This document shows positions 18,325 to 27,764 of a DNA stretch of 64,000 nucleotides, in pieces. Position 1 is the first letter of the stretch; every line of letters begins with the position of its first letter. A program made the position numbers and the translations under genes. The stretch is from Candidatus Magnetomicrobium cryptolimnococcus. Lineage in GTDB: Bacteria > Nitrospirota > Thermodesulfovibrionia > Thermodesulfovibrionales > Magnetobacteriaceae. The stretch spans positions 62,001-126,000 of the forward strand of contig JAGYWI010000006.1 of the NCBI GenBank assembly GCA_018606805.1, read 5' to 3'. Below the pieces are notes generated by a model that saw nothing but the letters and a program-made list of their open reading frames with translations, was not told the DNA's origin and ran no database searches.

Positions 18325-19484
18325 TATAGTGTAATGTCAGTTAATAATGCGGTAAGGAGTCGCTGTCTTATTTGAGCTGGTTTTTCAATAGGAATGAGGC
18401 GCTCTTTATTATTAATAACTGGAATAAGGATGTCTTCATATAGATTTCCACAGTCGCAGGCTTCTGGTTTTTCAGAATAAGGGATTATTTTGCGTTTCTT
18501 GCACTTAGCGCAGTAATTGAGCTTTTTACTACCTGACCATTTTCCTCTCTTAGCAGCAGGTTTTCCATCTATTTCTACAATATCCATAGAGTAATCAATA
18601 ACCGGTGCATTACTGATTGCTGTACCAATTCCATAAGCATCTACCACAAGATTTAATGTTTGCATATCAGCTTCAGTAATACCACCACTTACAAAGATTT
18701 TGATATGACCATAACCACGTAGGTTAAGTTCCCATCGTACCTCCTCGATTATCCGATAAAAATTCCCTCGCCTTGATGATGGTGTATCAAAACGTATGGC
18801 GTATAGGTTAACCTCTGGCATTTGCACAACATTTAATGCTTCAAATTTTTCATCAATAAATGTATCAATCAAAGCCACTCTCTTTACGGTAGGTTCTATC
18901 ACTTCGTTGTATGCCTTAAGTGCCTCTACGGTTGAGCCAAAGCACAGTATCAAGGCATGTGGCATAGTGCCCATAGGCTCTTCCTCAATGATTTGTCCGC
19001 TTTTAACAACAGCCACTCCATCGCAGCCACCAATATATGCGTTTCTTTCAATCATTGGGGCAAGCACTGGGTGCATTCTTCTAGCACCAAAGGAGGCTAC
19101 AAGCCTGCCATCAGCCAGTTTTTTGAACCGTGCAGCCTTCGTAGCAATCCCTGAAGCTTGACAAATCAAACCCAGTATGGCTGTTTCAAAGACACAAAAG
19201 TCCTGATATCTGCCCTCTATCTCCAAAACCGGCTCGTACGGATAGAAGATAGTCCCCTCGCGTAGTGAGCGTATTTTTATTGGTAAGTCTTTAACTAGGT
19301 ACAAAACCTCTTCAAGTCCAGCCATAACTGCCCATTTATAATCATCCGGTAGACTTTTAGCAATAAACTCCGCTTTTACTAATGGGTTAATCCCCTTAGC
19401 CTTAAGAACCTTCATTGTCCTTTCAAAATATACGTCAGTAATAACACCCTTAAGTATTTCTTCCGGTTTAGCTGTATGAAACAT
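18324..19484 (-). CDS. nicotinate phosphoribosyltransferase
   Basis: This 386-residue enzyme makes nicotinate mononucleotide from nicotinate and PRPP (NAD salvage). Evidence: TDVYFERT near the start, FGARRMHPVLAPMIERNAYI with substrate-contacting residues, MGTMPHALIL, and the phosphate-binding region FVSGGITEADM. It is the shorter, archaeal-type form and carries an extra C-terminal zinc-binding-like cluster, CAKC followed by CDC. It follows coaD by 33 bases, joining NAD and CoA cofactor synthesis in one operon. Confidence 0.88.
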   Translation of the reverse strand: MFHTAKPEEILKGVITDVYFERTMKVLKAKGINPLVKAEFIAKSLPDDYKWAVMAGLEEVLYLVKDLPIKIRSLREGTIFYPYEPVLEIEGRYQDFCVFETAILGLICQASGIATKAARFKKLADGRLVASFGARRMHPVLAPMIERNAYIGGCDGVAVVKSGQIIEEEPMGTMPHALILCFGSTVEALKAYNEVIEPTVKRVALIDTFIDEKFEALNVVQMPEVNLYAIRFDTPSSRRGNFYRIIEEVRWELNLRGYGHIKIFVSGGITEADMQTLNLVVDAYGIGTAISNAPVIDYSMDIVEIDGKPAAKRGKWSGSKKLNYCAKCKKRKIIPYSEKPEACDCGNLYEDILIPVINNKERLIPIEKPAQIRQRLLTALLTDITL

Positions 19485-19517
19485 ACTACCCTCCAGTTGC
19501 GTTTTTATTAGTTTTTG

Positions 19518-19997
19518 TTAAGTGTGAAATTTGCTACGCAAAGCACTGACAACAGCAGGTGGCACAAGTCCTTCCACACATCCGCCAAGCGAGGCTATTT
19601 CCTTAACTGCCGTTGAAGTCAAAAACGAGTATTCCTCTGAAGGCATTTTGAAGATAGTATCTATTTCAGGGTTTAACCGCCTGTTGATAAGAGCCATTTG
19701 TAGTTCATACTCAAAATCTGAAACAGCCCTTAGGCCTCTTATAATAACCCCTCCGCCTTTTGCTCTAACGTAATCAACAGCAAGACCGTCAAAACTATCA
19801 ACAGTAACCCCCCCGGTTTTTGGTAAAGATGCCTTTATTAACTCAATTCTTTCTAAAACACTGAAAAGTGGACGCTTCTTCGGATTATTAGCAACAGCAA
19901 CTATAAGACTATCAAAGAGCCTTAAACTTCGCATAACTATATCTAAGTGTCCATTAGTAAAGGGGTCAAATGTACCTGGATAAATAGCAACTCTCAC
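19518..19997 (-). CDS. coaD: phosphopantetheine adenylyltransferase
   Basis: The 159-residue protein is a standard-length CoaD. The nucleotidyltransferase motif YPGTFDPFTNGHLDIV is near the N-terminus, IIRGLRAVSDFEYE in the middle, and the second nucleotide motif EYSFLTSTAVKEIA near the end. It adds AMP to 4'-phosphopantetheine, the fourth step from pantothenate to CoA. The start is GTG at 19997 with AGGAG 8 bases upstream. It heads the minus-strand operon that continues with nicotinate phosphoribosyltransferase, EamA and TolC. Confidence 0.95.
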   Translation of the reverse strand: MRVAIYPGTFDPFTNGHLDIVMRSLRLFDSLIVAVANNPKKRPLFSVLERIELIKASLPKTGGVTVDSFDGLAVDYVRAKGGGVIIRGLRAVSDFEYELQMALINRRLNPEIDTIFKMPSEEYSFLTSTAVKEIASLGGCVEGLVPPAVVSALRSKFHT

Positions 19998-20227
19998 AAT
20001 AGCACTCCTATATTTATATTATTACCTAATCATTATTGACATTGTTATATTACGAACTTAAATGATTTTATCATTATAACACTTTTTTAAGTATGATAAA
20101 TACAAAAAGAGATTCTTTGTGACATCTACGAGCTTAATGAAACAGTGGCGTTTTCAAAATAGAATTACTTGATTGAATACAAATAATCATTTATAGAACT
20201 GTTAATAACAAAGTAAGCAGCAATAAT

Positions 20228-20923
20228 CTACCATAATTTTGGAACAAATTTGTCGTCATTTGTTATATTGACAGTATTACCGTTTTCAGCTATGACAAAA
20301 AGGCCGTTTCTATAGGCATATTTATCAGCACTTTCTTCAATGACTATACCAGCGACTGCTCCTACTATATATTTATCTTTATATTCTGGAAATACTACTT
20401 TAAAATTCCCCAATCTTTTAATATGTTCTTTTACATCATTTACCTTTAAGGTACTTTTTACTTCTACTAATATAGCATGTTTACCATTTGCAGCCAATAT
20501 ATCTATCTCCATGGACTTATTCTTTGATTGTACCCTTGAAAATATTCTTTCAATTTCAATTCCTCTCTCTCTAAACAGCCTTTCCATGGCAGGTACTATT
20601 AACCCCTCAACAAATCTGCTCCACTTGCCAGATAGGGCATTAATTGCCTTCATTGTCTTTGCTACTTCTATGGATGTTTTCTTTACTTCTACAGAAGTTT
20701 CTTCTACCTTCATAGATAATCTGTCTATTGTTGTTTTGAGTTCCTTGATCTCATTATCAGTTTCTTTGAATCTTTCATCAGTTTCTTTGAATCTCTTATC
20801 AGTTTCTTTGAATCTCTTATCAGTTTCTTTGAATCTTTTGTCAGTTTCTTTAAAATCCTCTCGAAGTTCCATAAAGAGACTCCATATTTTTTGAAACCCT
20901 AAATCCATCTCTTCAGCTGTCAT
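20228..20923 (-). CDS. coiled-coil protein with PD-(D/E)xK nuclease-like domain
   Basis: A 231-residue protein. Residues 20-60 are five near-perfect seven-residue repeats of type FKETDKR, encoded by 21-bp DNA repeats (20745-20870); a second helical stretch up to about residue 100 continues the coiled coil. The C-terminal half carries SMEIDILAANGKHAILVEVKS, i.e. an Asp, then ExK, as in PD-(D/E)xK folds. It resembles proteins annotated as DUF3782 or coiled-coil restriction-like nucleases, widespread in cyanobacteria and sulfate reducers, of unknown role. It stands alone, with non-coding DNA on both sides. The DNA repeat makes the heptad number prone to change by slippage. Confidence 0.72.
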   Translation of the reverse strand: MTAEEMDLGFQKIWSLFMELREDFKETDKRFKETDKRFKETDKRFKETDERFKETDNEIKELKTTIDRLSMKVEETSVEVKKTSIEVAKTMKAINALSGKWSRFVEGLIVPAMERLFRERGIEIERIFSRVQSKNKSMEIDILAANGKHAILVEVKSTLKVNDVKEHIKRLGNFKVVFPEYKDKYIVGAVAGIVIEESADKYAYRNGLFVIAENGNTVNITNDDKFVPKLW

Positions 20924-21087
20924 AAACCTTTTCTCCTTTATGTCTTTTTATAAACTGTAACAAAACACACCTCTTTATATAATTATACACAAATAAAACA
21001 AATTTATATAAAAAAATATATTATGTTTGAGAAATATCATTTAAAATATGTTGAATAACATTAGTGTTTAATGTAAAATAAAGAACG

Positions 21088-22560
21088 ATGGAAAGTACAA
21101 ATAAGCCGGATGATTTAATAAAAGAAACTACGGAAAATGATAGTGGCCCTTATTACACCCAAGCAAATCAACTAAAACGCTTAGCAAAAGTAGTAGAGTC
21201 TGGGCTTGGTTTTTCACCAGTGTTTTCAATGTTCTATGATGCCTCTTACAGAGATTTAATGATTAGTAAAGTTCAAAACATTTATGCTGGTAGTTCTGTA
21301 GTTTTAGAAGCTAATTTTGTTGAATATCCAGATATGAATACATTTGTAAAAGCAATGATAGAGTATAGTAAAAAATATAAACTAATACAAGTTACGAATC
21401 TTGAAAACTGGCTATTTCCGCGCTTTTTAGGTGGATTAATATCAGAGCTGAATATGTACAAACCATATTTAACAGAGCATTGTAAAACTACTGTGGTGTG
21501 GTGGTTAGCGGAAAAGGATTTAATAAACCTGGAAACCAATGCACAAGATATTTGGTCTATTAAAGCAGGCTTACTTGGTTTTGAACTTGACCATACTAGT
21601 GTTATTGATGAAAACCCACAACCAACAAACAAAGAAACCCAACTAATAGAAAACAAACATAAACGTATTAATGAAATTGAAACAATATTGGCAGCAGCCC
21701 CTACTGATGTGGAGAGTATAGTGCGTTCTTATTTACTGTTTGAATTAGGGGAGCTGTATTATTACATTGATAAAGTACCACAAGCGACTAACAGTTTTGA
21801 AAAAAGCTTGGCATTTGCTGAAATTAATTCATATAAAGTATTTAAATCTTCTGTTTGTCATAATATTGGTATAATTTATAAAGAGTTGAAGGAATATGAG
21901 CTATCTAAAGAATTTTTCTATAAGACTCTTACAATAAGTGAAGAATTAGGTGATAAGTCCGGTATTATTTCTGCACTTCATTATTTAAGCCGGCTACATC
22001 AAGAGGAAGAGGAATATGATATAGCTAAGGAACTTGTTCAAAGAAGTCTTCATATACATGAAGAGTTAGGTAAGAAACTAGGTATTGCCTCTTGTGCCCA
22101 TCGCTTGGGTATACTTCACCAAATACTGGATGAATATGAGCTGGCTAAGGCATTTTTATACAAAAGTCTTGCTTTATACAAAGAGCTGGATAATAAGGTT
22201 GGTATAGCCTCGTCGTTTAATTATTTAGGCAGAGTGTATCATGCGGAAGACAAACATGATATAGCTAAAGAGTTTTTTTATGAGAGTTTGGTTTTATACG
22301 AGGAATTGGACTCTAAAGATGATATTGCCTTAGTATCGTGTCAATTAGGAAATATATATGTCTCGGAAAATGATTATTTTAATACTATTAAGCATTACTC
22401 CAGAAGTTTACAGATTTTTAAATATTTTAAATATCCATATTTAAAAATGATTAATGAGATGATGGAGCTGATAAAAGTAATCATTGGCGAAGAGAAGTTT
22501 AACGAATATCAAAAAGAGGCTGAAAAGACATTTTCTAATAATGACGGCAAAATCAGTTAA
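21088..22560 (+). CDS. tetratricopeptide-repeat protein
   Basis: The protein has 490 residues. From about residue 215 there are six or more TPR-type repeats of 40 residues, with cores such as YELAKAFLYKSLALYKELDN. The first 180 residues form a separate region, with aromatic-rich segments like NLENWLFPRFLGG and TTVVWWLAEKDL, that I cannot assign; it resembles the start of TPR proteins that carry a P-loop domain but no Walker motif is seen. The TPRs should form a protein-binding superhelix. The gene overlaps the start of a small zinc-ribbon gene, so the two are probably coupled. Confidence 0.78.
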   Translation: MESTNKPDDLIKETTENDSGPYYTQANQLKRLAKVVESGLGFSPVFSMFYDASYRDLMISKVQNIYAGSSVVLEANFVEYPDMNTFVKAMIEYSKKYKLIQVTNLENWLFPRFLGGLISELNMYKPYLTEHCKTTVVWWLAEKDLINLETNAQDIWSIKAGLLGFELDHTSVIDENPQPTNKETQLIENKHKRINEIETILAAAPTDVESIVRSYLLFELGELYYYIDKVPQATNSFEKSLAFAEINSYKVFKSSVCHNIGIIYKELKEYELSKEFFYKTLTISEELGDKSGIISALHYLSRLHQEEEEYDIAKELVQRSLHIHEELGKKLGIASCAHRLGILHQILDEYELAKAFLYKSLALYKELDNKVGIASSFNYLGRVYHAEDKHDIAKEFFYESLVLYEELDSKDDIALVSCQLGNIYVSENDYFNTIKHYSRSLQIFKYFKYPYLKMINEMMELIKVIIGEEKFNEYQKEAEKTFSNNDGKIS

Positions 22561-22729
22561 AAAATGTCCTTACTGCGGCGGGATTAGTGCATTACTTATC
22601 AACGCTAATGAGTTATTATCTACAGAGGAAACCACAACTGCAGATATTTTAGATACTTTAAATCCATTACAGCACCTTATAATAGAGTCTTTTCAGTGCC
22701 CATATTGTGGAAACGAAATTAAGTATTAG
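22541..22729 (+). CDS. small double zinc-ribbon protein
   Basis: From the ATG at 22541, which overlaps the end of the TPR gene by 20 bases, this gives 62 residues. Two CPYCG knuckles (residues about 8-12 and 55-59) form one zinc ribbon separated by a helical insertion. No specific family is recognised. A TTG at 22484 opens the frame further upstream but that stretch is basic and lies inside the TPR gene, so the ATG is preferred. The overlap suggests translational coupling with the TPR protein. Confidence 0.6.
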   Translation: MTAKSVKKCPYCGGISALLINANELLSTEETTTADILDTLNPLQHLIIESFQCPYCGNEIKY

Positions 22730-22743
22730 CGCATATATTGAAC

Positions 22744-23295
22744 TTAACGATTGTCATCCTCTTGTTTATTAGCAGAATTGCCATGCCCTTTTGACATAAA
22801 AAACACTGATATAGACAATAACAAAACTCCCATACTTAAATAAAGGAGGTTTAAGACACTATCAAATTTAACATCAAGTGCATACTTAAAAAATGTTACG
22901 ATTAATACCATAATAATAACCTTTGCCAGTTTTTCTTTTAATTCATCGAGATTGTGAACAATTAGTATTTTTGATGATTTAATGTCTTTTTCTGCATATT
23001 CAATCTTACTTATGAACAATTCATACAAACCTATACCAAAAATCAAAACAACTGTAGCAACAAGATATACATCTAAGGAGGATATTATATGCTTCATAAC
23101 AGAGGAGTGAAAATGGACAAATGTTTCTTCCGTTTCAAAGGCATGAAAAAACTCCTTGATTACCATTATAATATCATATGTTCCTACTACAATAAGGATA
23201 AGCGCAGAAACAATACTTGCAAACACTGCAAAAATAATCATTGTTCTACTTTGCCAAAGAATCCATTCAAATGTTTGTTCAATTAACCTTATCAT
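22744..23295 (-). CDS. YqhA/UPF0114 family membrane protein
   Basis: The 183-residue protein has four predicted membrane segments: about residues 16-38, 75-95, 125-145 and 150-168. Its opening and the segment GIGLYELFISKI match the UPF0114 (YqhA) family, small integral membrane proteins of unknown function. A low-complexity hydrophilic tail (ANKQEDDNR) ends it. It converges with the TPR/zinc-ribbon pair. The dispersed GGGGCGAAC hairpin lies just before its start. Confidence 0.82.
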   Translation of the reverse strand: MIRLIEQTFEWILWQSRTMIIFAVFASIVSALILIVVGTYDIIMVIKEFFHAFETEETFVHFHSSVMKHIISSLDVYLVATVVLIFGIGLYELFISKIEYAEKDIKSSKILIVHNLDELKEKLAKVIIMVLIVTFFKYALDVKFDSVLNLLYLSMGVLLLSISVFFMSKGHGNSANKQEDDNR

Positions 23296-23350
23296 AAGCT
23301 ATCTATCCTTCTTTATTGGCTATGGTGTTATACTTAGGCATCCATTACGT

Positions 23351-23378
23351 AGGGGCGAACCTTTCGAGTGTTCGCCCT
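23351..23378. repeat. GGGGCGAAC/GTTCGCCC hairpin repeat
   Basis: GGGCGAAC (23353-23360) and GTTCGCCC (23370-23377) form an 8-bp stem around CTTTCGAGT. It is one of the dispersed GTAGGGGCGAAC family copies, here between the GNAT and YqhA genes. Confidence 0.85.
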
Positions 23379-23395
23379 TAGTTTTTTAGTATACC

Positions 23396-23905
23396 TTATT
23401 TTTCTTTCATTTTCTTCATAAATATAAGTTTATTATCCATATTGGCATAATAGTCTGGGACACTTGCAACTAATACATAGCCGTGTTTTTTATAAAACTC
23501 CCTTGCTGGTTTATATGACACCTTTGAAGAGGTTTCTACAAATACCGAATAACCGTCTTTTCCTATAATATTGTGTTCTGCGTTAGAAATAAGCATACTG
23601 CCAACACCACCTTGTTGCACGTTTTTTCCAACGCATATCCAATATATGTCAAACCTATTCTCTGTTAAAGTAATAGGTCCATAGGAAATATAGCCAAGTA
23701 TGTCTGTATTAAGTTCTGCAAATAAAAATGAATATTCACTTAGATTACCTTTTTCAATTCTGTCATCAATTAGCTCTATTGCTACATCTATTTCACGGGC
23801 ATTAAACACGCCTGCTGAAGATAGAAGTCCCCTGATGTTTTCCCTATCCTGTAAAATCGGTTCACTTCTTAGTGTAACTTCCTTTATACGTGATAAATAT
23901 TCCAT
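23396..23905 (-). CDS. GNAT-family acetyltransferase
   Basis: A 169-residue GNAT acetyltransferase. The acetyl-CoA-binding motif is visible as NVQQGGVGSMLISNAE (a Q/RxxGxG/A-type loop), and SYKPAREFYKKHGYV is the typical beta6-alpha4 segment. It lies last in a minus-strand operon after a lysine 2,3-aminomutase/ATP-grasp fusion and a second ATP-grasp enzyme, so its substrate may be beta-lysine or a peptide made from it. This is shorter than the known beta-lysine acetyltransferase AblB, so identity with that enzyme is not claimed. Confidence 0.85.
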   Translation of the reverse strand: MEYLSRIKEVTLRSEPILQDRENIRGLLSSAGVFNAREIDVAIELIDDRIEKGNLSEYSFLFAELNTDILGYISYGPITLTENRFDIYWICVGKNVQQGGVGSMLISNAEHNIIGKDGYSVFVETSSKVSYKPAREFYKKHGYVLVASVPDYYANMDNKLIFMKKMKEK

Positions 23906-23912
23906 AAATAAC

Positions 23913-24977
23913 TTAAAAATATCTTTTTAAAGCTACATTTATAATTCTATTAATAATGTCAGCAGTTCCATAGCCTGCCCTTGCACAAGATGCGATAAAT
24001 CCAGACTCATAACCAATGCACGGATTTGTATTTATCTCCAATACATACATATTCCCCCTGCTATCTACACGCATATCAACCCTTGCGTATCCATTTAAAT
24101 TGAAAACCTGCCAACAGGTAAGGGCAATATCTTTCATTACTGGAATAAACGGCTCCGTACAATCAAAAACACGAGGTGTATTAGCATATTCAAAGGAATT
24201 GCTCTCCCATTTTGCCTTATAATCAACAATTTTTGGTTTATCAGTTGGCCAATCATTAAATACAATCTCAGAAACTGGCAAAATCTCAACATAGCCATCA
24301 ATATGTTCCAAAAGTGAAACGTTGAACTCTCTTCCATCTATATATTGCTCAAAAAACGTTGGTCTACCATCAAACAGTCGTTTTGTTTGTCCGACAGTTA
24401 AGGTTTGTAACGTATTGCTAGGTAGTACTGAAAAATCGCCAATACCAACGGAGCCATCCTCCCAGACGGGTTTAACCATCCATAAGAGTTTCTCTTGGAA
24501 GAGCTTCTCTTGGAAGGGCTTCTCTGGAAAAAGTTCTTTTGACAAGTTATTAATGTGCAAATTAGTATTACCTTCTGACCAAACATTCCAGTGTGGGGTT
24601 GGTATATTACTTTTTTGTAGTATGTTTTTTGCAACTACCTTATTTGTTGTATTGTGTATGACACCAAAAGAAGAGCCAGTATAGGGAATATCAATCTCCT
24701 TAAATGAACGCATAATTAATGAATATACATGCTCGGATGTATCAATTTCTTCTATCAGATTAAAGATAACCGCTGGCTTATATGTCTTTATACTATTTAC
24801 AAATGCCTCCAGTTCATTTTCAAAACCACTTAATGGGTTTACTAAATTTACTGGAAATAGGTTGTGTTCATAACCCAGTTTCCCTATAGCCTCAATTACA
24901 AAGGCTATCTCTTCTATTGTATCTTGTATGTCAGGTCTTTCGATTAGAATTTCACTATATACTATTGCAACTTTCAT
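23913..24977 (-). CDS. D-Ala-D-Ala ligase-like ATP-grasp enzyme
   Basis: The 354-residue protein has the ATP-grasp fold of D-alanine:D-alanine ligase relatives. Visible parts are the N-terminal strand VAIVYSEILIERPDIQD, FNLIEEIDTSEHV, the substrate region IPYTGSSFGVIHNTTNKVVAK, the ATP-lysine strand LLWMVKPVWEDGSVGIG, and the magnesium-binding end YARVDMRV then LEINTNPCIGYESG. It likely forms an amide bond using ATP and an acyl-phosphate. It overlaps the end of the KamA/ATP-grasp fusion by 23 bases. It lacks cell-wall genes around it, so a cell-wall role is unlikely. Confidence 0.85.
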   Translation of the reverse strand: MKVAIVYSEILIERPDIQDTIEEIAFVIEAIGKLGYEHNLFPVNLVNPLSGFENELEAFVNSIKTYKPAVIFNLIEEIDTSEHVYSLIMRSFKEIDIPYTGSSFGVIHNTTNKVVAKNILQKSNIPTPHWNVWSEGNTNLHINNLSKELFPEKPFQEKLFQEKLLWMVKPVWEDGSVGIGDFSVLPSNTLQTLTVGQTKRLFDGRPTFFEQYIDGREFNVSLLEHIDGYVEILPVSEIVFNDWPTDKPKIVDYKAKWESNSFEYANTPRVFDCTEPFIPVMKDIALTCWQVFNLNGYARVDMRVDSRGNMYVLEINTNPCIGYESGFIASCARAGYGTADIINRIINVALKRYF

Positions 24978-27309
24978 GTATAATGTCCTTCATATAGATG
25001 CTTTGCAAGGAGATTCTTTGCAGGGCACTACCTAAGATTTTTTTAATCAACTCTCTGTATGAAATGCCAATCTTGCTACAAAGAATAGGTAAATCCGACG
25101 TTACAGGGTTTAAGCCCGGAAGCGGATTAACTTCAAGAAAGTGCAGTTTTCCGTTTTCATCAGCACGTAAATCCACCCTTGCAGCATCCTTGCACTCAAG
25201 GCTATTGTATACTTTAAGGGCTAAACAGGTTGCCTCTTCCACAATAGCTTTATCTTCCACTAATACATAGTCAATAAGTTCTTCACAGTATTTCTTGTTC
25301 ATATACGAATAGACATTTTTTTCCGCTTTATCGCAAAGTATAATTTCAAGTACCCCTATACATTCACTTTCCTTGCCATTGCCGACAATACCTACGGTGT
25401 ATTCCCTCCCAGGTAAAAATTCCTCTATTAATAAGGGCTGCTTGTACTTTTTAAAAAGAACCGCACACTGCCCTTTAAGCATATCCGTATCATACACTAT
25501 GGAGTTTCCGTCAATTCCCTTACTACTTCCCTCGTAAACTGGTTTGACAAATACTGGCAATCCCATTTCTTGTAAATCCCTATCACTATTTGATAGGCTT
25601 TCTATAGACCTTACCAAAAAAGACCGCGCCATTGGTATATCAAAGGCCTTAAGGTATTTTTTTGCAGCAGCCTTATCAAGACAAAGGGACAACGTCAGTG
25701 GATCACTAAATGTATAGGAGATATTATATGCCTCAAGTACTGCTGGCACTTGAGCCTCCCTGTTTCTACCTCTAATCCCCTCACATATGTTAAATACCAT
25801 ATCCCATGTATTATTTTTATTTAACTGCATAAGAAGGCTATCAATATTGCCAATGCGTTGCACTTTATAACCAAGACTTGTAATAGTCTTTTCCATAGCA
25901 TTAATAGTGTCCTCATTATCAAATTCAGCGGCTTCTTCTTCAGTATAACCTTTCTTTAGGTAATCACTTTTTAGATCATAGGTAAGGCCTATTTTTAACA
26001 ATTTAGGCATTTCTTCGTTATAGTAGGACTTTGATGCCCTTCTTTTAAGCCTTAAAATATTGCTTTCAGACGGTTGGGTTGATTTATAAAAGAAACTTTG
26101 TAAAGTGCCAGTACTTATTTTTTGTTTTCCTGAATCATTTGTACGTGGATTATGATAATTGATGATTAACCCCTCATGGTTTCGTAAAATTACCTCATTG
26201 TCAGACATCGAAAGTAAGTAAAATGGCTGTAGTGGAATCTTGCCCCCGCCACCTGGTGCATCTACAACAAAGGTTGGTATACATAATCCCCCCATGTGCC
26301 CACGCATGTTTTCAATTATCTCAATACCCTTCCACACATTAGTTCGCAAGTGTTCAACCCCAACAACGGGATCGCACTGAAATAAATAGTACGGTCGTAC
26401 CATTATCTTTTGAAGCTTATAACAGAGCTCTTTCATGACATCTACGGAGTCATTAACCCCTCTAAGGAGGACTGACTGATTAGATACCGGTATGCCTGCC
26501 CTGATTAGCTTATCACAAGCATCGGCTGATTGTGGGGTAATCTCCCTTGGGTGATTAAACTGCGTGTTTAGCCACAGTGGCCTATGCTTTGCAAGCATAT
26601 GAACAAGCTCTTCTGTTATTGCCATAGGGAGCACTACAGGTATACGGCTACCTATACGCAGTACCTCTACATGCGGAATCAGCCGCAATTCCCCAAGAAA
26701 CCAGTCAAGATTTTCAAGGCTCATTGTTAAAGGGTCCCCACCAGATACTATAACCTCCCGTACCTGTGGTGTTTCCTTTACATATTTAACCATAAGCGCC
26801 ATCTCTTTTTTGGTAGTGTGTGCTTGTTCTTCATACCACTTTCTCTTCCTAGTGCAGTGCCTACAATACATGGCGCAAATATTTGTTACTATTGCAAGCA
26901 CCCTATCCGGATACCGGTGTACAAGACCTGGTACTTGCATGTCCTCTTCTTCCCATAGCGGATCCGTTTGGCCAACTACATGGTAATCCATCTCTTTTAA
27001 ATCTGGTATACACTGCTTCCTTATAGGGTCTGCAGCATCTAGCCAGTCTATAAGAGAAAGGTAGTAGGGAGTAACTTTATACCTAAACTGCCTTATTAGC
27101 TTTTCATATTCAAACTGTGTTGCATTATCAATATTCAGTAATTTACTAAGCTCGCTCAATGATTGTATACTGTTAGTAAACTGCCATCCCGCGTCGTACC
27201 ATCTGTCACTTACTGCAAAAAAGCTACCTTGACCGTCTACTACTAAACAGTCCGTCAAACAGTCTGGAGGTTTATCCTTTTCTTCTTCTAAAATGATTCT
27301 TTCAATCAT
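24955..27309 (-). CDS. lysine 2,3-aminomutase (KamA) fused to an ATP-grasp ligase
   Basis: This 784-residue fusion has a radical-SAM KamA domain at about residues 10-400 and a D-Ala-D-Ala-ligase-like ATP-grasp domain at about 430-770. The [4Fe-4S] motif is CAMYCRHC (Cys145, 149, 152); the PLP lysine is in DAPGGGGKIP (Lys357). Asp313 (FQCDPVVG) and Asp350 match the two aspartates that hold lysine's amino groups in clostridial lysine 2,3-aminomutase, so lysine rather than glutamate is the likely substrate. The ligase half keeps VKPVYEGSSKGID and RVDLRADENGKLHFLEVNP. Together these suggest that beta-lysine is made and then ligated. The fusion is intact: no stop or frameshift is seen. Confidence 0.88.
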   Translation of the reverse strand: MIERIILEEEKDKPPDCLTDCLVVDGQGSFFAVSDRWYDAGWQFTNSIQSLSELSKLLNIDNATQFEYEKLIRQFRYKVTPYYLSLIDWLDAADPIRKQCIPDLKEMDYHVVGQTDPLWEEEDMQVPGLVHRYPDRVLAIVTNICAMYCRHCTRKRKWYEEQAHTTKKEMALMVKYVKETPQVREVIVSGGDPLTMSLENLDWFLGELRLIPHVEVLRIGSRIPVVLPMAITEELVHMLAKHRPLWLNTQFNHPREITPQSADACDKLIRAGIPVSNQSVLLRGVNDSVDVMKELCYKLQKIMVRPYYLFQCDPVVGVEHLRTNVWKGIEIIENMRGHMGGLCIPTFVVDAPGGGGKIPLQPFYLLSMSDNEVILRNHEGLIINYHNPRTNDSGKQKISTGTLQSFFYKSTQPSESNILRLKRRASKSYYNEEMPKLLKIGLTYDLKSDYLKKGYTEEEAAEFDNEDTINAMEKTITSLGYKVQRIGNIDSLLMQLNKNNTWDMVFNICEGIRGRNREAQVPAVLEAYNISYTFSDPLTLSLCLDKAAAKKYLKAFDIPMARSFLVRSIESLSNSDRDLQEMGLPVFVKPVYEGSSKGIDGNSIVYDTDMLKGQCAVLFKKYKQPLLIEEFLPGREYTVGIVGNGKESECIGVLEIILCDKAEKNVYSYMNKKYCEELIDYVLVEDKAIVEEATCLALKVYNSLECKDAARVDLRADENGKLHFLEVNPLPGLNPVTSDLPILCSKIGISYRELIKKILGSALQRISLQSIYMKDIIHESCNSI

Positions 27310-27764
27310 TTTTTCTCCATGGGTTTAAGAGTTGTTTTTGACCTTCCTTCTGAAGAGTCTTACAAGGAAAATAATAGCAAATTCAATGCCATAATGTTGT
27401 TATTTTTTTACTTTACTCACAATAAATAATACCTTAAAATATTCTTACTTTAATTATACATAAAATATGTTATTTAAACAACTTCTCTCTTTAAGAGGAA
27501 TTTGAAAAATCACAGGCATAAAATAAGGCTAACAGCTTTGAGCGAAAAACTTTTTAGGCAAGAATTTTTCCCCTCAAACTCTCCTTTCAAGAATTTTTGT
27601 ACTGCTAAAAAAAATTAGATGAATTTATTTACTTAATTTATGCTTTTTTGTTATTATTATGACTGATTTTTGTGTGTATAAAGTTTTCAGGGGCGGGATT
27701 GTTTTTTATTATGAAATTGGTAGTAATAATCTAACTACTTTAATATCGTTAATTGTTTAAATTT
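27310..27764. other. intergenic region without a recognised gene
   Basis: This 455-base AT-rich gap separates the divergent KamA fusion and HD-GYP/PilZ genes. No frame longer than a few codons with a ribosome site was found. It presumably holds both promoters, but no convincing -35/-10 pair stands out. TTGGTAGTAATAATCTAACT (27718-27737) carries a small inverted TAGT/ACTA pattern. Confidence 0.6.
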
